Assembly: GCF_024580145.1 (NCBI RefSeq)
Contig: NZ_JANINI010000012.1
Coordinates: 65,582 to 129,581, forward strand
DNA from: Methyloversatilis sp. XJ19-49
GTDB taxonomy: Bacteria; Pseudomonadota; Gammaproteobacteria; Burkholderiales; Rhodocyclaceae
Length of the DNA stretch: 64,000 nucleotides
Reading direction: 5' to 3'
The notes below the pieces were generated by a model, which saw only the letters and a program-made list of their open reading frames with translations, was not told the DNA's origin and did not search any database. The position numbers were made by a program, and so were the translations under genes. This document shows, in pieces, positions 44,237-56,209 of this stretch (position 1 is the stretch's first letter; each line of letters begins with the position of its first letter).

Positions 44237-46690
44237 TCAGCTGTTGCTGCCCGGCCACGGCGTCGCGGCGTGGCTGAAGAAGCGGCGCCCGAGCTGTTCC
44301 GACAGGGTATAGGCCGCCGTACCCAGCGCTTCGAGGACCGCGAGCAGGCGTGGCGAGCCGGCGCGGAAGTCGGTGTCTGCACGCAGCGCGAGCATGTCGG
44401 CCACGGCATCCGACAGCGCCGCCGATTCGATGGTGCCGAAATGCGCGGCCAGGCGCGCAAGATAGTCGGTCAGCCCGAGTGCCTGATAGGCGATGGAACG
44501 CGGATTGGTTTCGTCGGCGACCAGCAGGTCGATGACCGGCAGCCACTGCGGCCGGGTCATGTAGCGCGAGCGATAGGTGATTGTGCTGTCCGCCAGTTCG
44601 AGCAACCAGTCGGGCGTGTCTCCGTCATCGGCAAGCGCCTCGCGCAGCACCTGGCTCATGAACTGCAGACGTTCGATGCGCCGGCCGACCGACAGGAAGC
44701 GCCAGCCCTGGTCGCGCGTCATGCCGTCGAGCGCAAAGCCGGACAGCGTCATCATCGCCAGTACGCTGCGGTCCAGCCGCTCGAGTACTTCGCCCAGCTC
44801 CGTCGGCACGTCGGTCAGGTCATCGGCCAGCCGGCTGATGATGCGCCAGTTGTCGATCGACAGCCGCTCGCGCAGGCTGAAGGCCACATTGGAAAGCTGG
44901 TGCAGGCCGGACGCCAGTGACCCCGGCTGCGCGGCATCGAGTGCGGCCCCGCGCAGCGCCTCCTCGAGATCGCTGATCGACGCGTCTTCGAGGTCTTTCG
45001 GCAGGATGCCCTTGTGCTGGCACAGCCGGGTCAGCGCGTGGCCCTCGATGTCTCCGTGTTCGATGTGCTGTGCGATCAATGCGCGCAGCAGGCGCGCCGT
45101 GTTGTCGCAGCGTTCACAATAGCGGCCGAACCAGAAAAGGTTTTCGACCACTCGGCTCGACAGTTTGGTGCCCGCCCGGACCAGTTCCGACGGACCGACC
45201 GACCGGCGCAGCAGGCTGAAGGTATTCACGGTACCGTGGGTCAGCACCCAGGTGTCCTTGCTCGAACCACCGCGCTGCATCGCGATCACGCGGGCGTCGC
45301 GCTCCGAGGCGACGCGGGTCAGGCCGCCCGGCATCACGACGTAGCCGTCCGGCGAGGCGCAGGCAAACACCCGCAGGCCGACTGCGCGTGCCGCGAGCCG
45401 GCGCGGATGCTGGGTGTCCCACACCGGTGCCTGCGACAGTTGCACAAGTTCCTGCGCCACGTAGTGGTGCGGTCGCGCGCGCATGCGGGCGATCAGTGCG
45501 GCACGCTCGCGCCGGTCCAGATCCTGGCCGAACACCGACTGGATGCGCAACTGCGGAAAGGCCGGCTTGATCACCAGCTTGTCGAGCTTCTCGATCGCGT
45601 CCTCGAGCGCCGCCTCCTCGCCGCACCACCAGGTGGCGAGCGATGGCATTGCCAGTTCCTCGCCCAGCAGGCGTCGGCACAGACGGGGCAGAAAGCCGAG
45701 CAGGGCGCCCGACTCGAGCAGGTTGGAGCCGAGAGAATTGGCGATCAGCACATTGCCCTGACGGGCCGCTTCGACCAGGCCCGGTACGCCGATCGCCGAT
45801 TCGCCATCCAGTTCCAGCGGGTCGCAGAAGTCGTCGTCGAGCCGGCGCAGGATCACGTGCACCCGACGCAGGCCCGACAGGTTCTTCAGCCAGACACAGC
45901 CGTCGCGCACCATCAGGTCGGAGCCTTCGACCAGCGGAAAACCCAGGTAGCGCGCCAGATACGCGTGCTCGAAATAGGTTTCGTTGTAGGGCCCCGGGGT
46001 CAGCAGCACGATGAGCGGCGGGCCATCGCTCTGCGGCGCGTGCTGCGCCAGCGTGTCGCGAAGCGTGGCGAAGAAGCTGGCCAGGTGCTCGACGCGCAGG
46101 TCGCGGAACTGCTCCGAAAAGATGCGTGAAATGACCAGTCGGTTTTCCAGCGAATAGCCGGCGCCCGACGGCGCCTGTGTGCGGTCGTTCAGCACCCACC
46201 AGCGGCCATCCGGCGAGCGTGCAAGATCCGCCGCGTACAGGTGCAGGTGGATATTGCCCGGCACCGCCATGCCGTGACACGGCCGCAGGAACCCCGAGTG
46301 TCCGTAGATCAGTGCCGGCGGCAGCAGGCCTTCCTCCAGCATCTGCTGCGGGCCGTAGACGTCGAGCAGGATGCGGTTCAGCAGTTCGGCGCGCTGCGCG
46401 ATGGCGCTCGATATCTGTTCCCACTCGTCCGGCGGGATGATCAGCGGCAGGGCATCAAGTTCCCACGGTCGTTCGACGCCGCGCGGATCGGCATAGACGT
46501 TGTACGTGACGCCGTTCTCGCGGATCTGCCGACGCATCGAGCTCAGCCGCTCCTGCATCTGTTCCGGACGGGCGCGCACGAGTGTGTCGAACAGGCTGCG
46601 CCAGTGCGGACGAAGGGCCCACGGTCCGGACAGCAGTTCGTCGTAGCGCGTGCCGGTTTGCGGGTAGTGGGCGAGCAGTTGGCGGGGCAT
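44237..46690 (-). CDS. circularly permuted ATP-grasp / alpha-E fusion protein
   Basis: Predicted 817 aa. The N-terminal half (about 20-470) is the circularly permuted type 2 ATP-grasp (DUF404/407), with GVTYNVYADPRGVERPWELD and the ATP-binding NSLGSNLLESGALLGFLPRL. The C-terminal part (about 500-815) is an alpha-E (DUF403) helical domain with LSSRVVENLFWFGRYCERCD and EGHALTRLCQ. These two domains, often separate genes, are fused here. Together with the transglutaminase gene they form a peptide-ligase-like module of unknown product. Confidence 0.88.
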   Translation of the reverse strand: MPRQLLAHYPQTGTRYDELLSGPWALRPHWRSLFDTLVRARPEQMQERLSSMRRQIRENGVTYNVYADPRGVERPWELDALPLIIPPDEWEQISSAIAQRAELLNRILLDVYGPQQMLEEGLLPPALIYGHSGFLRPCHGMAVPGNIHLHLYAADLARSPDGRWWVLNDRTQAPSGAGYSLENRLVISRIFSEQFRDLRVEHLASFFATLRDTLAQHAPQSDGPPLIVLLTPGPYNETYFEHAYLARYLGFPLVEGSDLMVRDGCVWLKNLSGLRRVHVILRRLDDDFCDPLELDGESAIGVPGLVEAARQGNVLIANSLGSNLLESGALLGFLPRLCRRLLGEELAMPSLATWWCGEEAALEDAIEKLDKLVIKPAFPQLRIQSVFGQDLDRRERAALIARMRARPHHYVAQELVQLSQAPVWDTQHPRRLAARAVGLRVFACASPDGYVVMPGGLTRVASERDARVIAMQRGGSSKDTWVLTHGTVNTFSLLRRSVGPSELVRAGTKLSSRVVENLFWFGRYCERCDNTARLLRALIAQHIEHGDIEGHALTRLCQHKGILPKDLEDASISDLEEALRGAALDAAQPGSLASGLHQLSNVAFSLRERLSIDNWRIISRLADDLTDVPTELGEVLERLDRSVLAMMTLSGFALDGMTRDQGWRFLSVGRRIERLQFMSQVLREALADDGDTPDWLLELADSTITYRSRYMTRPQWLPVIDLLVADETNPRSIAYQALGLTDYLARLAAHFGTIESAALSDAVADMLALRADTDFRAGSPRLLAVLEALGTAAYTLSEQLGRRFFSHAATPWPGSNS

Positions 46691-46914
46691 GGGCAGAGCG
46701 TGTGTGCGTGCGCGGCCATCATCACTCGCCGTCGCACTTATTCTGTTTCAATCGCACCCTAGCACAGTGCGCGCGCGCGCCGGCTTCGGTGACAGCCGGA
46801 CGCGATAGGCGCGTCGCCTGTCCCGTCCGGCGTCGGTGCGCCGCAAACGCCGGTCACGATTCGATGTCGACAGCAGTGAATGACCGGATATCACCGGAAC
46901 GGGAGAGTGCAAAA

Positions 46915-47883
46915 ATGCGTGACATCGCAGTGGTGGGGGCCGGCATGGCCGGCTGCACGCTGGCCCGCCGCCTGATCGACGCCGGCCTGAACGTGCAGGT
47001 TTTCGACAAGGGACGCGCAGCCGGCGGACGCCTGGCAACGCGGCGTGCCGACCGGTCTCAGTTCGACCACGGCGTGCAGTACATGACGGTGCGCGGCGAA
47101 GCCATGGCGGCGCAGCTCGCCGACTGGCGGCGCGCCGGTGTCGCGGCCGCCTGGGCGCCTGGCGGGCTCGACGCATCGCCGCGCTGGGTCGGCGTCCCCG
47201 GCATGAATGCCATCGCACCCCGCATGCTTTGGGGCGCCGAGGTGCATATGGAAACCGCGATCACCGGCTTCGGCCGCGACCATCTCGGCTGGTGGCTGGA
47301 AACAGGGCAGGGCCGCCTGCCGGCCTGCTTCGATGCGGTGCTGGTGACGCTGCCCGCGCCGCAGGCGGCGGCGCTGTTCGGGCGCTGCACGGACGTGGAC
47401 GTCACGGTCTTTGCCGACGCAATGCCGCGCATCCGCTATGCGCCGTGCTGGGCCTTGATGCTGTCGTTCGACACACGACTCGATGCCGCCGACTGCCTGC
47501 GCCCGGCCGCCGGTGGGGTGCTCGGCTGGGCGGCGCGCGACAGCAGCAAATCCCAGCGCGACAGTGCGCAAGACTGCTGGGTGATCCATGCCTCCCCTCA
47601 GTGGTCGCAGCAGCACCTTGAACTGAGCGTCGAGCAGGTCGAGCGTCTGCTGCTCGAGGCCTTCCTGTCGGCGGTCGGCGCGACGGCGGTACCGTCGCTT
47701 TGCCGCGCGCATCGCTGGCGCTTTGCGAGGGTGGTCGAGGCATTGGGACGTGAATGTCTGTGGGACGCGGGCAGCAAGCTCGGCTATGCGTCGGACGGTT
47801 GTCTTGGAGAACGGGTCGAGGACGCCTTCAACAGCGCCAGTGCGCTTGCCGATCGGGTATTGCAGGACGGCGCCGACTGCTGA
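46915..47883 (+). CDS. renalase-like FAD-dependent oxidoreductase
   Basis: Predicted 322 aa from the ATG at 46915 with CGGGAGAG upstream. The Rossmann dinucleotide site is IAVVGAGMAGCTLARRL (4-20), and the GRAAGGRLATRR loop is that of the amine oxidase/renalase branch. The substrate domain (about 90-240) is diverged. Bacterial renalases repair alpha/2-/6-dihydro-NAD(P) isomers, but this sequence may act on another compound. It is divergent from the ATP-grasp gene. Confidence 0.85.
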   Translation: MRDIAVVGAGMAGCTLARRLIDAGLNVQVFDKGRAAGGRLATRRADRSQFDHGVQYMTVRGEAMAAQLADWRRAGVAAAWAPGGLDASPRWVGVPGMNAIAPRMLWGAEVHMETAITGFGRDHLGWWLETGQGRLPACFDAVLVTLPAPQAAALFGRCTDVDVTVFADAMPRIRYAPCWALMLSFDTRLDAADCLRPAAGGVLGWAARDSSKSQRDSAQDCWVIHASPQWSQQHLELSVEQVERLLLEAFLSAVGATAVPSLCRAHRWRFARVVEALGRECLWDAGSKLGYASDGCLGERVEDAFNSASALADRVLQDGADC

Positions 47884-47934
47884 AGACGGATAAAGTGTCA
47901 CATCCAAGTCCATGTGTTTAAAGAAAAAACAGAC

Positions 47935-47951
47935 TGTCCAAAATCTGGACA
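47935..47951. promoter_or_regulatory. inverted repeat upstream of the FIST-MCP gene
   Basis: TGTCCA-AAATC-TGGACA (47935-47951) is a 6-bp-arm dyad about 110 bp upstream of the start, in the AT-richer leader. It may be an operator. Confidence 0.35.
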
Positions 47952-48061
47952 TCGGACGAAATGTTTGCCTGACGCACTCTAAAGTGCGCTGACGCCCTCC
48001 CGTAAGACCGCTTCGTATCCGGCAACACGGCGGGGTGCCGGGACTTACAGGGAGACAGGAA

Positions 48062-50095
48062 ATGAAGCTTTTCGGACGCAGGGCGGTTTCCGGGAAAAGG
48101 GGCGTAGACACCCTCCAGATTCGGGTTGCGGAGCTTGAGTCCCGGCTTGCCGCGGTCGTCGGCACGCCGTCCTTCATCAGCGGTTACGTGGCCCCCGATG
48201 TCGACATCGAGCAGGTGGCGCGCAGCGTGCGCGCCCGCTTCCCGGATGTCGCCCTGACCTTGACCACGACGGCGGGCGAACTGTGCAGCGGCGGCGGATC
48301 GCTGTATTGCGAGGCGACCGAAGGGCGCGACCGCGTCGTGCTGCAGTGCTTCGATCGCAGCGTGATCGGCGAGGCGCGTGTGGTCGCCATTCCGTTGTCC
48401 AGCGAAGATCTGCGGCAGAGCGGCCGGGTGATGGACTATCGCGAGCGCATCGATCGGCTGGTGGACAGCATCCAGGCCACCCAGGTCGATCTCGACATCG
48501 ATCATCGCGACACCTTCGCCTACGTGCTGTTCGACGGCTTGTCGAATTCCGAATCCTTCTTCATGGAGGCGCTGTACGAGTCGGGGCGCTTCCCCTGCCT
48601 GTTCGTCGGCGGCTCGGCCGGCGGCAAGCTAGATTTCAAGGACACCTGGCTGCACGACGGTTCGCGCCGCTACAACAACCACGTGCTGGTCGCCTTCCTG
48701 AAGATGGCGCCGCAAGTGCGTTTCGGCGTGTTCAAGAGCCAGAACTTCGAACCGGCCGGTACCAGCTTCCAGATATTCAGTGCTTCGGTCGAGCGCCGGC
48801 AGGTCAGTCTGGTGATCAATGGCGAAGGGCGCGTGGTGTCGCTGATCGAGGCGCTGTGCAAGACTTTCGGCTGCGACCGCAAACAGCTGTCCGCCCGGCT
48901 CGACAGTCACTCCTTCGCCATCCGGGTCAACAACGAACTGTACGTGCGCTCGGTGGCGCGGCTCGATGTCGACAACGACCGCGTCGACTTCTACTGCGAC
49001 GTCGCGCCGGGCGAAGAACTGGTGCTGGTGCGGCGCACCCCCTTCGCCAGCACGACCGAACGCGACTACCGCGCCTTCATGGCGGACAAGCCGGGCGAAC
49101 CGCTGGCCGGCATGTTCAACGACTGCGTGCTGCGCCGCCTCTACAACAGCGCCGAATCGTCGGGGCTGGAGCGGATTTTCGGCGGCGGCAACATCGCCGG
49201 TTTCTCGACCTTCGGCGAAATTCTCGGCCTGAACCTTAACCAGACGCTGACCGCCGTGTTCTTCTTCCGCACACAGCCGGCCGACACGTTCCGCGACGAA
49301 TACGTGGACAACTTCATCGCCCACTACGGCGAGTTCAAGGCCTTCTTCCTGCGTCGGCACAATGCCAAGCTGGCAGGCATGTCGCGCGTGATGGTGCAGC
49401 AGATTTCCGACTACCGTTCCGGCAACTTCACCAGCCGGCTCGATCCCGCCAACGTCGATGTCAGCATGGTGCCGGTGGTGCGCGACCTCAACCAGCTGGG
49501 CGAAATCATGCTCGCCGCCGAACAGACGCGCGACGCGACGGCGCGGCAACTCGAAGCCTGTTCGACCGATCTGTACGCGTCGGTCGGCGACCTGACTACG
49601 CGTCTGTCCGATCAGCAGGCAGTGATCAGGCAGGCGGTGGATACCGTGGACACCCTGGCCGGCCAGGCCGGCGAAGTCGGGGGCAGTGCGCGCGACCTGT
49701 CGCAGGCCAGCGATCGCATCCAGCACGTGGTCGAAATGATCCAGCAGATCGCCGATCAGACCAACCTGCTGGCGCTCAATGCGGCGATCGAGGCGGCACG
49801 CGCCGGCGAGGCCGGCCGCGGCTTCGCGGTGGTGGCCGACGAGGTGCGCATGCTGGCCGAGAAGTCGCGCAACAGCGCGGGTGAGATCGGCAAGGACATT
49901 TCCGCGCTGGCGATCGAGATCGTTCGCGTGGCGCAGATGTTCGAAAGCCAGTCGAAGGCGGTGTCGAGCCTGACCGGCGTGCTGGAAACGATAGAGTCCT
50001 ACAGCACCGGAACCGCAACGGTAGCCGGCCACGCAAGGGGTGTGGCCGATGTGCTGCAGGGCCTGACCGGTGCGCAGACGTCGATCCGTGCGTGA
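48062..50095 (+). CDS. FIST-domain soluble methyl-accepting chemotaxis-type receptor
   Basis: Predicted 677 aa from the ATG at 48062 with GGAGAC upstream; a frame extension nine codons upstream is not supported. No membrane helix. FIST_N (about 55-235) and FIST_C (about 245-390) are small-ligand sensor domains, followed by linker and a C-terminal MCP signalling domain (about 510-670). The hairpin tip reads [20 protein letters not shown] and [24 protein letters not shown] fusions are cytoplasmic sensors of amino acids or related compounds; the ligand is unknown. Confidence 0.92.
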   Translation: MKLFGRRAVSGKRGVDTLQIRVAELESRLAAVVGTPSFISGYVAPDVDIEQVARSVRARFPDVALTLTTTAGELCSGGGSLYCEATEGRDRVVLQCFDRSVIGEARVVAIPLSSEDLRQSGRVMDYRERIDRLVDSIQATQVDLDIDHRDTFAYVLFDGLSNSESFFMEALYESGRFPCLFVGGSAGGKLDFKDTWLHDGSRRYNNHVLVAFLKMAPQVRFGVFKSQNFEPAGTSFQIFSASVERRQVSLVINGEGRVVSLIEALCKTFGCDRKQLSARLDSHSFAIRVNNELYVRSVARLDVDNDRVDFYCDVAPGEELVLVRRTPFASTTERDYRAFMADKPGEPLAGMFNDCVLRRLYNSAESSGLERIFGGGNIAGFSTFGEILGLNLNQTLTAVFFFRTQPADTFRDEYVDNFIAHYGEFKAFFLRRHNAKLAGMSRVMVQQISDYRSGNFTSRLDPANVDVSMVPVVRDLNQLGEIMLAAEQTRDATARQLEACSTDLYASVGDLTTRLSDQQAVIRQAVDTVDTLAGQAGEVGGSARDLSQASDRIQHVVEMIQQIADQTNLLALNAAIEAARAGEAGRGFAVVADEVRMLAEKSRNSAGEIGKDISALAIEIVRVAQMFESQSKAVSSLTGVLETIESYSTGTATVAGHARGVADVLQGLTGAQTSIRA

Positions 50096-50143
50096 TTGCC
50101 GTGGGCTGCGTCCGTCCCGACCTGCGGTGTGGTGACGGGTCTT

Positions 50144-50248
50144 CGTAGGTTGGGCTGAGCGCAGCGATGCCCAACATCGCCTTTTGCGCCCGCGGGAGCC
50201 TTCGTTGCGGGGTGTCGTTGGGCATCGCTGCGCTCAGCCCAACCTACG
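50144..50248. repeat. perfect 32-bp inverted repeat with 41-bp spacer
   Basis: Bases 50144-50175 are the exact reverse complement of 50217-50248 (motif starts CGTAGGTTGGGCTGAGCGCA). The unit can fold into a 32-bp stem. It lies between the FIST-MCP gene and the convergent PAS-MCP gene, 48 bp past the stop. The sequence resembles dispersed 'TAGGTTGGGCTGAGCGCAGCG' elements seen in many proteobacteria. Confidence 0.92.
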
Positions 50249-50430
50249 GGCGGGGCGGTCCTCGCGCCTTGCCGGGCACCCTGCCAACTCTGCACGCAAT
50301 GCCGATCGACCGAGATTCTCGGAACAAGAAAAAGCGACCGCCCCACGTTGTGCGGGACGGTCGCCTGGGGGTGCATGCCGGAAGGTGCGCGCCCGTTTCG
50401 GGGCGGACACGTCGACTCAGTGGGGTGCCA

Positions 50431-52020
50431 TCAGTGCAGCGCCTGTTCCAGGTGCTTCACCAGTTCGCGCAATTCCTTCGACGTCAAATGCAGCCGGCTC
50501 GCGGCATCGCCGACCGACTGCACGCTGGAGGTGGTCTGTTCGACCGAACCCGAAATGCGCTCCATGCTGGATGCGACCTCATGCGACGCGAGTGATTGCT
50601 GGCGCAGCATCTGAGTGATTTCTTCCGAGTAGTTGGCCGCTTCGCGGCTGGCGTCCCAGATGGCCTGCAGGCCGGTGCTGCTGGCTTCGATGTCGCCGGT
50701 CGAGCGGGCGACCTCACCGGCTGTCGCACTCATGGTATCGACAGCCGAACTGGCCAGCTGGATGATGTCGGTCACGGCCAGCGCAATGTCCTTCGTGCTG
50801 GTGCGCGTGCGTTCGGCCAGCTTGCGCACCTCGTCGGCGACCACCGCGAAGCCACGGCCCTGTTCGCCGGCACGTGCCGCCTCGATCGCGGCATTGAGCG
50901 CCAGCAGATTGGTCTGTTCGGCAATGTCGTTGATCACCTGCGACACTGCGCTGATTTTTTCGACCGATGCATTCACTTCCGAAATACGCGTCTGCGACTG
51001 GGTCACCACGCCGACGACGCGATGGCTGCTGGCAATGCCCGCTTCCATCGTCTGCATGGCATCGTGGGCGCTGGTTTCGGTACGCCGCACGGCTTCGAGG
51101 CTGCGGTCGGTATTGTTCGACACCTCGTTGATCGACACGCTCATTTCCTCCATCGCCGCGGCGACCTGCATGACGTTCTCGCCCTGGGCACCCGTCGAGG
51201 TGACGAGCACGCGCATCGCATCGTCGAGTTCCTGCGACCGTTCATCGACCTCGCGCGCACTGATGAGCACGTCGGCGAACATCGCGCGCAGATGGATGCG
51301 CATCACTTCCATGCCGACGAACAGCTCGCGCAGCGGGCCTTTCGGCGCGTCGATCCGGGTCGCCAGCTTGCCTTCGTCGAGTGCAACGATGGTCGAATGC
51401 AAGCTGTTCAGTCGCGATACGACGCCGCTGCTCAGATACCACGCGCCGCCCAGTGCGGTCACAGCCGCAAGAGCCGCCATCAGCATGCCCCACAGCCCGC
51501 CGAGCGCAGCGCCACCGATGGCCAGCAGGCTGCTGAGGCCGGCGCTCAGCCAGATGCGGGCAGCGAGTCCGAGCCTATCCTTGTGACGGGGAGTGGTCGG
51601 GAATTTCGCGCTCTTGTCGCGTACCGCGCGGTACAGCGCCTCGGCGCTGGCCACGTCTTCGCGCTTCGGAATGTTGCGTACCGACTGGTAGCCGACGGTA
51701 CGGCCGTCCAGCGTCATCGGTGTGACGAAGGCCTCGACCCAGTAGTGGTCGCCGTTCCTGGCGCGGTTCTTCACGAGGCCGCGCCATGGCTGGCCGGCCT
51801 TGATCGTGTTCCACATGTCTTCGAATGCTTCCGGAGGCATGTCAGGATGACGCACCACATTGTGGCTCTCGCCGATCAACTCTTCCCGGCTGAAGCCGCT
51901 GATGGCGACGAACGATTCGTTCGCGTAGGTGATGCGGCCCTTCAGATCGGTCTTGGTGACAATCGGTTTGCCGGGTTCAAGGAAAACTTCGTTCTGGGTG
52001 ACCGGCAAGTTTGTTTTCAC
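50431..52020 (-). CDS. PAS-containing methyl-accepting chemotaxis protein (Aer-like)
   Basis: Predicted 529 aa. A PAS domain (about 10-125, with [20 protein letters not shown] and [13 protein letters not shown]) is followed by two close membrane helices (about 150-195), a HAMP-like linker and the MCP signalling domain (about 260-525; [19 protein letters not shown]). The FAD-binding Aer redox sensor has this architecture, so it may sense redox or aerotactic signals. It is convergent with the FIST-MCP gene, with the 32-bp inverted repeat between them. Confidence 0.9.
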   Translation of the reverse strand: MKTNLPVTQNEVFLEPGKPIVTKTDLKGRITYANESFVAISGFSREELIGESHNVVRHPDMPPEAFEDMWNTIKAGQPWRGLVKNRARNGDHYWVEAFVTPMTLDGRTVGYQSVRNIPKREDVASAEALYRAVRDKSAKFPTTPRHKDRLGLAARIWLSAGLSSLLAIGGAALGGLWGMLMAALAAVTALGGAWYLSSGVVSRLNSLHSTIVALDEGKLATRIDAPKGPLRELFVGMEVMRIHLRAMFADVLISAREVDERSQELDDAMRVLVTSTGAQGENVMQVAAAMEEMSVSINEVSNNTDRSLEAVRRTETSAHDAMQTMEAGIASSHRVVGVVTQSQTRISEVNASVEKISAVSQVINDIAEQTNLLALNAAIEAARAGEQGRGFAVVADEVRKLAERTRTSTKDIALAVTDIIQLASSAVDTMSATAGEVARSTGDIEASSTGLQAIWDASREAANYSEEITQMLRQQSLASHEVASSMERISGSVEQTTSSVQSVGDAASRLHLTSKELRELVKHLEQALH

Positions 52021-52177
52021 GACATCTCTCCTATGTGTGAGCTTCGGCTGTGCCGGAACGCAGGATCCTCACGGTTCGTGACCTTGTTCCACACTTTTTT
52101 TGCCGCTGTGTGATCTACGGCGCGCACAAAGTAATCTTCAGGAATCTTTCCTGGCCCGCGTGAAAGCTTGATCCAGA

Positions 52178-54049
52178 TCAGCCTTGAACGAAAAAACGCC
52201 GCGGGTCGATTGCGGATGCGAGTTCATTCTCGACAGGTATCGGGTCGCCACACAGTCGGGCCCCGAGGACCTCGGCACCCAGAGGCGACCACACCAGCCC
52301 GCGCGAACCCAGTCCGGTGAAGGCGTACAGGCCGGGCTGTCCAGGCAGTTCGCCGATCAGTGGCATGCGGTCGGGGGTCGCGGTGCGGAAAGCGACCCGA
52401 CCGGCGAGCTTGCGCACGTCGGGCAGCAGCACCGTGTCCGGCAGCAGCCGCTCGAGCCGGGCCAGATTGCCGGCATGGCTGTCGCTGCGCACGCTGCAGT
52501 CTTCGTCGCCGACGTCGAAGCTGGCGCCCAGATTCAGGTCGCCGTCCGGCGTCGGGCACAGATAGCCGTCGCAGCACAGCGTGACATGCAGCTGCGGCAG
52601 CAGCGCGCGCGGCAGGCGGGTGACCTGGCCACGGATGCGGATCAGCGGCAGCGCCAGCGGCGACAGCGCAGCCGCATCCGACGCATTGGCCAGCACCACC
52701 GCGTCGGCGCTCACCAGCGTGCGATCGCCGGCGCTCACCCGCCAGCTGGCGCCGTCTCGTGCAAGACCGATGGCCTCGCTCGAAAACAACCGGGTCACGG
52801 CGTCGCCGGCCCGTGCGAGATTGGCTTCGCACAGGCTGGGTGGATTGACCCAGGCGCCGCGCGGAAACCACCAGCCGCCGCGCGGAACCGTGTAGCCGAC
52901 GCGTCGTGTCATCTCCCAGTCGGACAGGTGACGGACGAGTGCATCCGGCAGGGCGTGCGACGCCCACAGTGCGTGCTGCATCTGTTCCTGTTCGGCGTCC
53001 TGCGCGATCTGCATCACGCCGGTCGGGCCCCATTTCAGTGGGCGCCCCTCGCCGTCGAGTCGCCGCAGATGGCTGGAGGCATGCAGGAAGGCGGCACGCG
53101 AAAAGCGTGCAGCGATGCTGTCGTCACGCGCCACCATGGGCCGCAGCACGCCGGCCGGATTGCCCGACGCCTCCTGCGCCGGCGCCGCGTGGCGCTCGAT
53201 CAGCACCACTTCGATGCCGCGCGCTGCCAGCCGCTCGGCCGCCGCGCAGCCGGCCAGCCCGGCGCCGATCACCGCCACGCACCGGGGCGTGCCGGCTTGC
53301 GGTCGGTGGCGCAGCGCGGCCGCCTGCGCCTGCGGATGCAGCGCGCCGGTCAGCATGTCGCGTTTGGGCTTCAGTCCGAGCCGCTTTTCGGTGACGAAAC
53401 TGTGGTCGGCCAGCGCCCGGCGCAGCGCCGCTGATACGGTCCAGGTCGCCAGCGTCACGTCGTCCGCGCTCAGACGCTTCAGGTGCCGGCAGATGTGCTC
53501 GGACCACATGTCCGGGTTGCGCGCCGGCGAAAAACCGTCGAGATACAGCGCGTTGGCACGCAGCGTGAGTTGCGGCAGCAGTGCGTCGACGTCGCCGAAG
53601 GCCAGCGTCAGCACGACACGTCCACCGTCGAATTCGATGCGATGAACGCCCGACACCGGCAGCGGCCAGCGTTCGACCAGCCGCTGCGCCATGTCGCTCA
53701 TGTCCTGCGGGAGGGCGCGCTGGTAGTAGGTCGCGAGGTCGTACTGGGCGACCGGATGCTTTTCGACCGACACGAAATGCAGCCGCTCGCAGCGCGCCGG
53801 GTCGTCGAGCCACGCGCGCCAGGTGGCGAGGAAGTTCAGGCCGAGACCGAATCCGGTCTCCAGCACGACGAAGCGTTCCCGTCCGGCCCAGCGCCCCGGC
53901 AAGCCGTTGCCGCCCAGAAACACGAACTGCGCCTGGGCCAGCGGCCCTTCACAGGAGTGATAGCGGTCGTCGAACAGCGACGAGCGCGGCGTGCCTTCAT
54001 CATCGAAGGTCAGCGTGGCGGGCTGCAGGGGTTGAAGCGGACGGGACAT
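52178..54049 (-). CDS. mnmC: bifunctional tRNA 5-methylaminomethyl-2-thiouridine biosynthesis protein MnmC
   Basis: Predicted 623 aa. The N-terminal MnmC2/MnmD SAM methyltransferase domain (about 1-240; FVVLETGFGLGLNFLATWRA, DGFSPARNPDMW) is fused to the C-terminal FAD oxidoreductase MnmC1 domain (about 255-620; AVIGAGLAGCAAAERLAARG, GFGSRGL-type FTGLGSRGLVWSPL). It converts cmnm5s2U to mnm5s2U at wobble position 34 of tRNAs. It starts about 27 bp from the repeat-rich block in front of lysS. Confidence 0.95.
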   Translation of the reverse strand: MSRPLQPLQPATLTFDDEGTPRSSLFDDRYHSCEGPLAQAQFVFLGGNGLPGRWAGRERFVVLETGFGLGLNFLATWRAWLDDPARCERLHFVSVEKHPVAQYDLATYYQRALPQDMSDMAQRLVERWPLPVSGVHRIEFDGGRVVLTLAFGDVDALLPQLTLRANALYLDGFSPARNPDMWSEHICRHLKRLSADDVTLATWTVSAALRRALADHSFVTEKRLGLKPKRDMLTGALHPQAQAAALRHRPQAGTPRCVAVIGAGLAGCAAAERLAARGIEVVLIERHAAPAQEASGNPAGVLRPMVARDDSIAARFSRAAFLHASSHLRRLDGEGRPLKWGPTGVMQIAQDAEQEQMQHALWASHALPDALVRHLSDWEMTRRVGYTVPRGGWWFPRGAWVNPPSLCEANLARAGDAVTRLFSSEAIGLARDGASWRVSAGDRTLVSADAVVLANASDAAALSPLALPLIRIRGQVTRLPRALLPQLHVTLCCDGYLCPTPDGDLNLGASFDVGDEDCSVRSDSHAGNLARLERLLPDTVLLPDVRKLAGRVAFRTATPDRMPLIGELPGQPGLYAFTGLGSRGLVWSPLGAEVLGARLCGDPIPVENELASAIDPRRFFVQG

Positions 54050-54208
54050 TCAGGACCCTCTTTTTGCCGAATGCGGATGCGGCACCTGTGATGAATGCAG
54101 ACGCGCCGGAGTTCCGGTGGCGGCCTGTGGGTGCGGCTCCGTGTGAGCAGCGGCGTGGGTGAGCGGCGGTCTGTGGGGGCGGCGGCCTGTGGGTGCGGCG
54201 ATCCACTG

Positions 54209-54424
54209 CTGGCCCTGCATGGCCAGCCGGCTCCGCGGGCGGCGAGCAGTGCTCGCCGAAATCCCCGCTCCGTTCCACGGCTGGCCCTGCATGGCCAGCC
54301 GGCTCCGCGGGCGGCGAGCAGTGCTCGCCGAAATCCCCGCTCCGTTCCACGGCTGGCCCTGCATGGCCAGCCGGCTCCGCGGGCGGCGAGCAGTGCTCGC
54401 CGAAATCCCCGCTCCGCCCTCGCC
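54209..54424. repeat. 72-bp tandem repeat, three copies
   Basis: Unit starts at 54209, 54281 and 54353; the third diverges at its end (about 54415). Each copy contains two strong hairpins (TGGCC-CTGCA-TGGCCA and GGCGAGC-AGT-GCTCGCC). 72 is a multiple of three, so both strands show long repetitive frames, but these carry no gene. The whole 54050-54576 gap is repeats. Confidence 0.92.
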
Positions 54425-54460
54425 GCGATCCGCACTCTGCAATGCGACCATCGCCGCACT

Positions 54461-54540
54461 GATCGCGGCGAGGCCGCCGCTCCCACAAAACCGTCGCCGC
54501 TCCCACAGCCGCTCCCACAGCCGCTCCCACAGCCACAGCC
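54461..54540. repeat. REP motif followed by GCTCCCACAGCC short tandem repeats
   Basis: An inverted REP core (GATCGCGGCGAGGCCGCCGC, 54461-54487) is followed by three 12-bp CCGCTCCCACAG units and CCACAG variants to about 54540, just downstream of lysS. Confidence 0.85.
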
Positions 54541-54576
54541 ACACTGCCACAGCCACAGCTCCCGAGGCGGATACGG

Positions 54577-56076
<1,500 letters not shown>

Positions 56077-56209
56077 GGCGGGCTCGGAGGGATGAAGCCT
56101 GCACGCAATTCGCGCGCAAGCCAAAGCCATGGATTTTCGCCGATTGCTGGCAGGCGGCACAAGTGCGGTCTTTACCGGATGGCCGGGGTCGCGCATGGGA
56201 GCGGCACCT

